This document shows, in pieces, positions 62,601-64,000 of a stretch of DNA of 64,000 nucleotides (positions are counted from its first letter, which is position 1; each line of letters opens with the position of its first letter). The translations under genes were made by a program, and so were the position numbers. The notes below the pieces were generated by a model. It had not been told where the DNA came from and made no database searches. It saw nothing but the letters and a program-made list of their open reading frames with translations. The stretch lies in NCBI GenBank assembly GCA_002840685.1, contig PHBU01000008.1:62001-126000 (forward strand), given 5' to 3'. This DNA comes from Chloroflexi bacterium HGW-Chloroflexi-6 (GTDB lineage: Bacteria > Chloroflexota > Anaerolineae > Anaerolineales > Villigracilaceae).

Positions 62601-63994
62601 AGATTTTCCAGATAATCAATGAACAATCTTACACCGAAGCCCATGCCGCCCTTGGGGCAGTAAGGCATATCTTTTTCCGCGCCCATCATCCCGGCAATGT
62701 CGATATGGGCCCAGGGAGTGGCGTCGGTCACGAATTGCTGCAGGAAGGTGCCGCCAATGATCGTCCCGGCTTTGCGTCCGCCGGAGTTTTTGATATCGCT
62801 GTCGTCGCCTTTGATCTGTTCGAAATACTCTTCGTCGAGCGGCAGCCGCCACAGGCGCTCGAAAGTCCGTTCCCCGGCCGCGGCGAGGGCCTGGGCCAGC
62901 ACATCGCTGGTGCTCAAAACCCCGGCCCGCACCGAACCCAAGGCGATGATCACGGCCCCGGTCAGGGTGGCGATGTCGATCATGGCGCGCGGCTGGAAGG
63001 TGCGCTCGGTGTAGGTCAGGGCGTCGGCCAGCACCAGCCGGCCTTCGGCGTCGGTGCTGATGATCTCAACGGTCTTGCCGTTCAGGGCTTTCAGGATGTC
63101 ATCCGGGCGGTAGCCTGCGCCTGAGATCATGTTCTCAGCGGCGGCGATCACACCCACGACCGGGGTTTTGAGCCCGAGCCGGGCGGCAGCGATCAGGGTT
63201 GCGATGACGGCCATCCCGCCGCTTTTATCGTATTTCATGCCGACAATGCCTTCGACCGTTTTGATCGAGTAGCCGCCGGTGTCGAAGGTGATCGCCTTGC
63301 CAACCAGCGCGACCGGTTTTTCAGCGCTCGTCCCGGCGTGTTCAAGGATGATCAGGCGGCTGGGGGTGGCAGAGGCCTTGCCGACCGCGACGATCAGCCC
63401 CGCGCCCAGGGCTTCGAGCTGCTGGTCGTCAAGGATGGTGCATTTCAGCCCGACTTCGGCGGCCAGTTTTTGGACGCGCCCGGCAAGGCTGACCGGGTTG
63501 ATGACGTTGGCCGGTTCGTGCGACAGTTCGCGGGCCAGGTTGGTGGCTTCGCTGATGATGGCCGCTTTTTCGAGCGCTTTTTGCAGCGCGGAGGTTTCGC
63601 CATCGGTCAGCAGGCTCAGGCTGGTTTCGACGGATTTTTTATCTGATTTGTAGGCGCTGAATTTGAAATCGCCGAGCAAAAGCCCTTCGACCAGGGCCTG
63701 CAGGGCGGCTTCGGGAGCCAGTCCCAGCTCAAAGAGCGGAGCCAGCTGCAGCCCGGCGCTGCTTACTTCGTGTTTGGACAGCCATTTGGCGAGCATCCCG
63801 CCCGCGCGGCGCAGCATTTCGGCGTTGATCTTGGCCTGCGCGCCGAGCGAAAGCACGGCTTTGCCATTTAATAGGCGAATATCGCCGGTTTCTTTGCCGG
63901 CGGTTTCAAGGGTCACAGTTTCAGGCGCGGGGGTTGGGATGATGGTCAGGCCGGCGAAACCGGTTTGTGGGGCAAGGGTCAGGTGCAGGGGCAT
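62597..63994 (-). CDS. pepA: Leucyl aminopeptidase (M17 family)
   Basis: A 465-residue two-metal aminopeptidase. The catalytic C-terminal domain has LVGKAITFDTGGYSIK (Lys and Asp), MKYDKSGGMA and the signature STDAEGRLVLADAL (usually NTDAEGRL). The final GGTFLQQFV and WAHIDIAGMM are typical. It removes N-terminal residues from peptides in the cytoplasm. The N-terminus is complete at 63994, six bases from the window edge. Its stop codon lies within the palindromic repeat. Confidence 0.94.
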   Translation of the reverse strand: MPLHLTLAPQTGFAGLTIIPTPAPETVTLETAGKETGDIRLLNGKAVLSLGAQAKINAEMLRRAGGMLAKWLSKHEVSSAGLQLAPLFELGLAPEAALQALVEGLLLGDFKFSAYKSDKKSVETSLSLLTDGETSALQKALEKAAIISEATNLARELSHEPANVINPVSLAGRVQKLAAEVGLKCTILDDQQLEALGAGLIVAVGKASATPSRLIILEHAGTSAEKPVALVGKAITFDTGGYSIKTVEGIVGMKYDKSGGMAVIATLIAAARLGLKTPVVGVIAAAENMISGAGYRPDDILKALNGKTVEIISTDAEGRLVLADALTYTERTFQPRAMIDIATLTGAVIIALGSVRAGVLSTSDVLAQALAAAGERTFERLWRLPLDEEYFEQIKGDDSDIKNSGGRKAGTIIGGTFLQQFVTDATPWAHIDIAGMMGAEKDMPYCPKGGMGFGVRLFIDYLENL

Positions 63995-64000
63995 GTGGGG

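Overview
The window looks like chromosomal DNA from a member of the Chloroflexota, most likely an Anaerolineae-type plant-polymer degrader. This is an inference from gene style and not a phylogenetic result. The clues are several surface lipoproteins with Thr/Pro-rich linkers, an S-layer-homology protein, a soluble-adenylyl-cyclase-like ATPase/TPR giant protein, DUF2270 and DUF1566 proteins, a two-subunit glycine decarboxylase, and many short palindromic repeats between genes. I saw no tRNA, rRNA, CRISPR array, insertion sequence or prophage.

Layout. 1-9 kb: a xylan/xylose utilisation locus (xylose isomerase, xylulokinase, GH10 xylanase lipoprotein with two CBM9-like modules, transketolase, GH43 beta-xylosidase) behind a near-consensus promoter whose -10 end overlaps a XylR-type operator. 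9-12.2 kb (minus): a P-type cation ATPase and a small membrane protein behind a yybP-ykoY manganese riboswitch with its own terminator. 12.3-19.8 kb (minus): an APC permease fused to universal-stress domains, a KimA-like APC transporter (possible K+ importer), a hypothetical protein, and a KdpD/KdpE-like two-component pair. 20-27.6 kb (plus): an envelope/stress cluster (DUF3494-SLH protein, two CsbD and two YtxH proteins, lipid kinase, PAP2 phosphatase, stand-alone receiver, GlsB/YeaQ and YggT-type membrane proteins, a lipoprotein), punctuated by four copies of a conserved hairpin element and followed on the minus strand by a LiaR/NarL-type response regulator and kinase.

30-36.8 kb (plus): DUF1566 lipoprotein, YkcB-like glycosyltransferase carrying an in-frame palindromic repeat, OmpR-type regulator and HAMP kinase, then a DsbA/FrnE-family protein whose first redox cysteine codon is TGA, a likely selenocysteine. 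36.8-44.3 kb (minus): GH114-like lipoprotein, RidA-family protein, two small metabolic/unknown genes, an AT-richer block (GT1 glycosyltransferase, CPBP protease, DUF4238) and alanine racemase. 44.5-50.4 kb (plus): a compact cyclic-nucleotide module consisting of a cNMP-binding diguanylate cyclase, a 1358-residue two-headed cyclase whose two halves each keep only part of the catalytic residues, and a cNMP-binding coiled-coil protein.

50.5-59.3 kb (minus): short-chain dehydrogenase; gcvH-gcvPA-gcvPB behind a tandem glycine riboswitch; dihydropyrimidinase; GAF protein sharing its C-terminal tail with the cNMP protein above; DUF2270-DUF2179 membrane protein; a hypothetical gene. 59.3-64 kb: GH18 lipoprotein, aldo-keto reductase, phosphotransferase-family protein, DUF1330 protein and M17 leucyl aminopeptidase.

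The observations I rate highest are the selenocysteine DsbA/FrnE protein, the complementary cyclase halves flanked by cNMP effectors, and the covarying hairpin family of the stress cluster.
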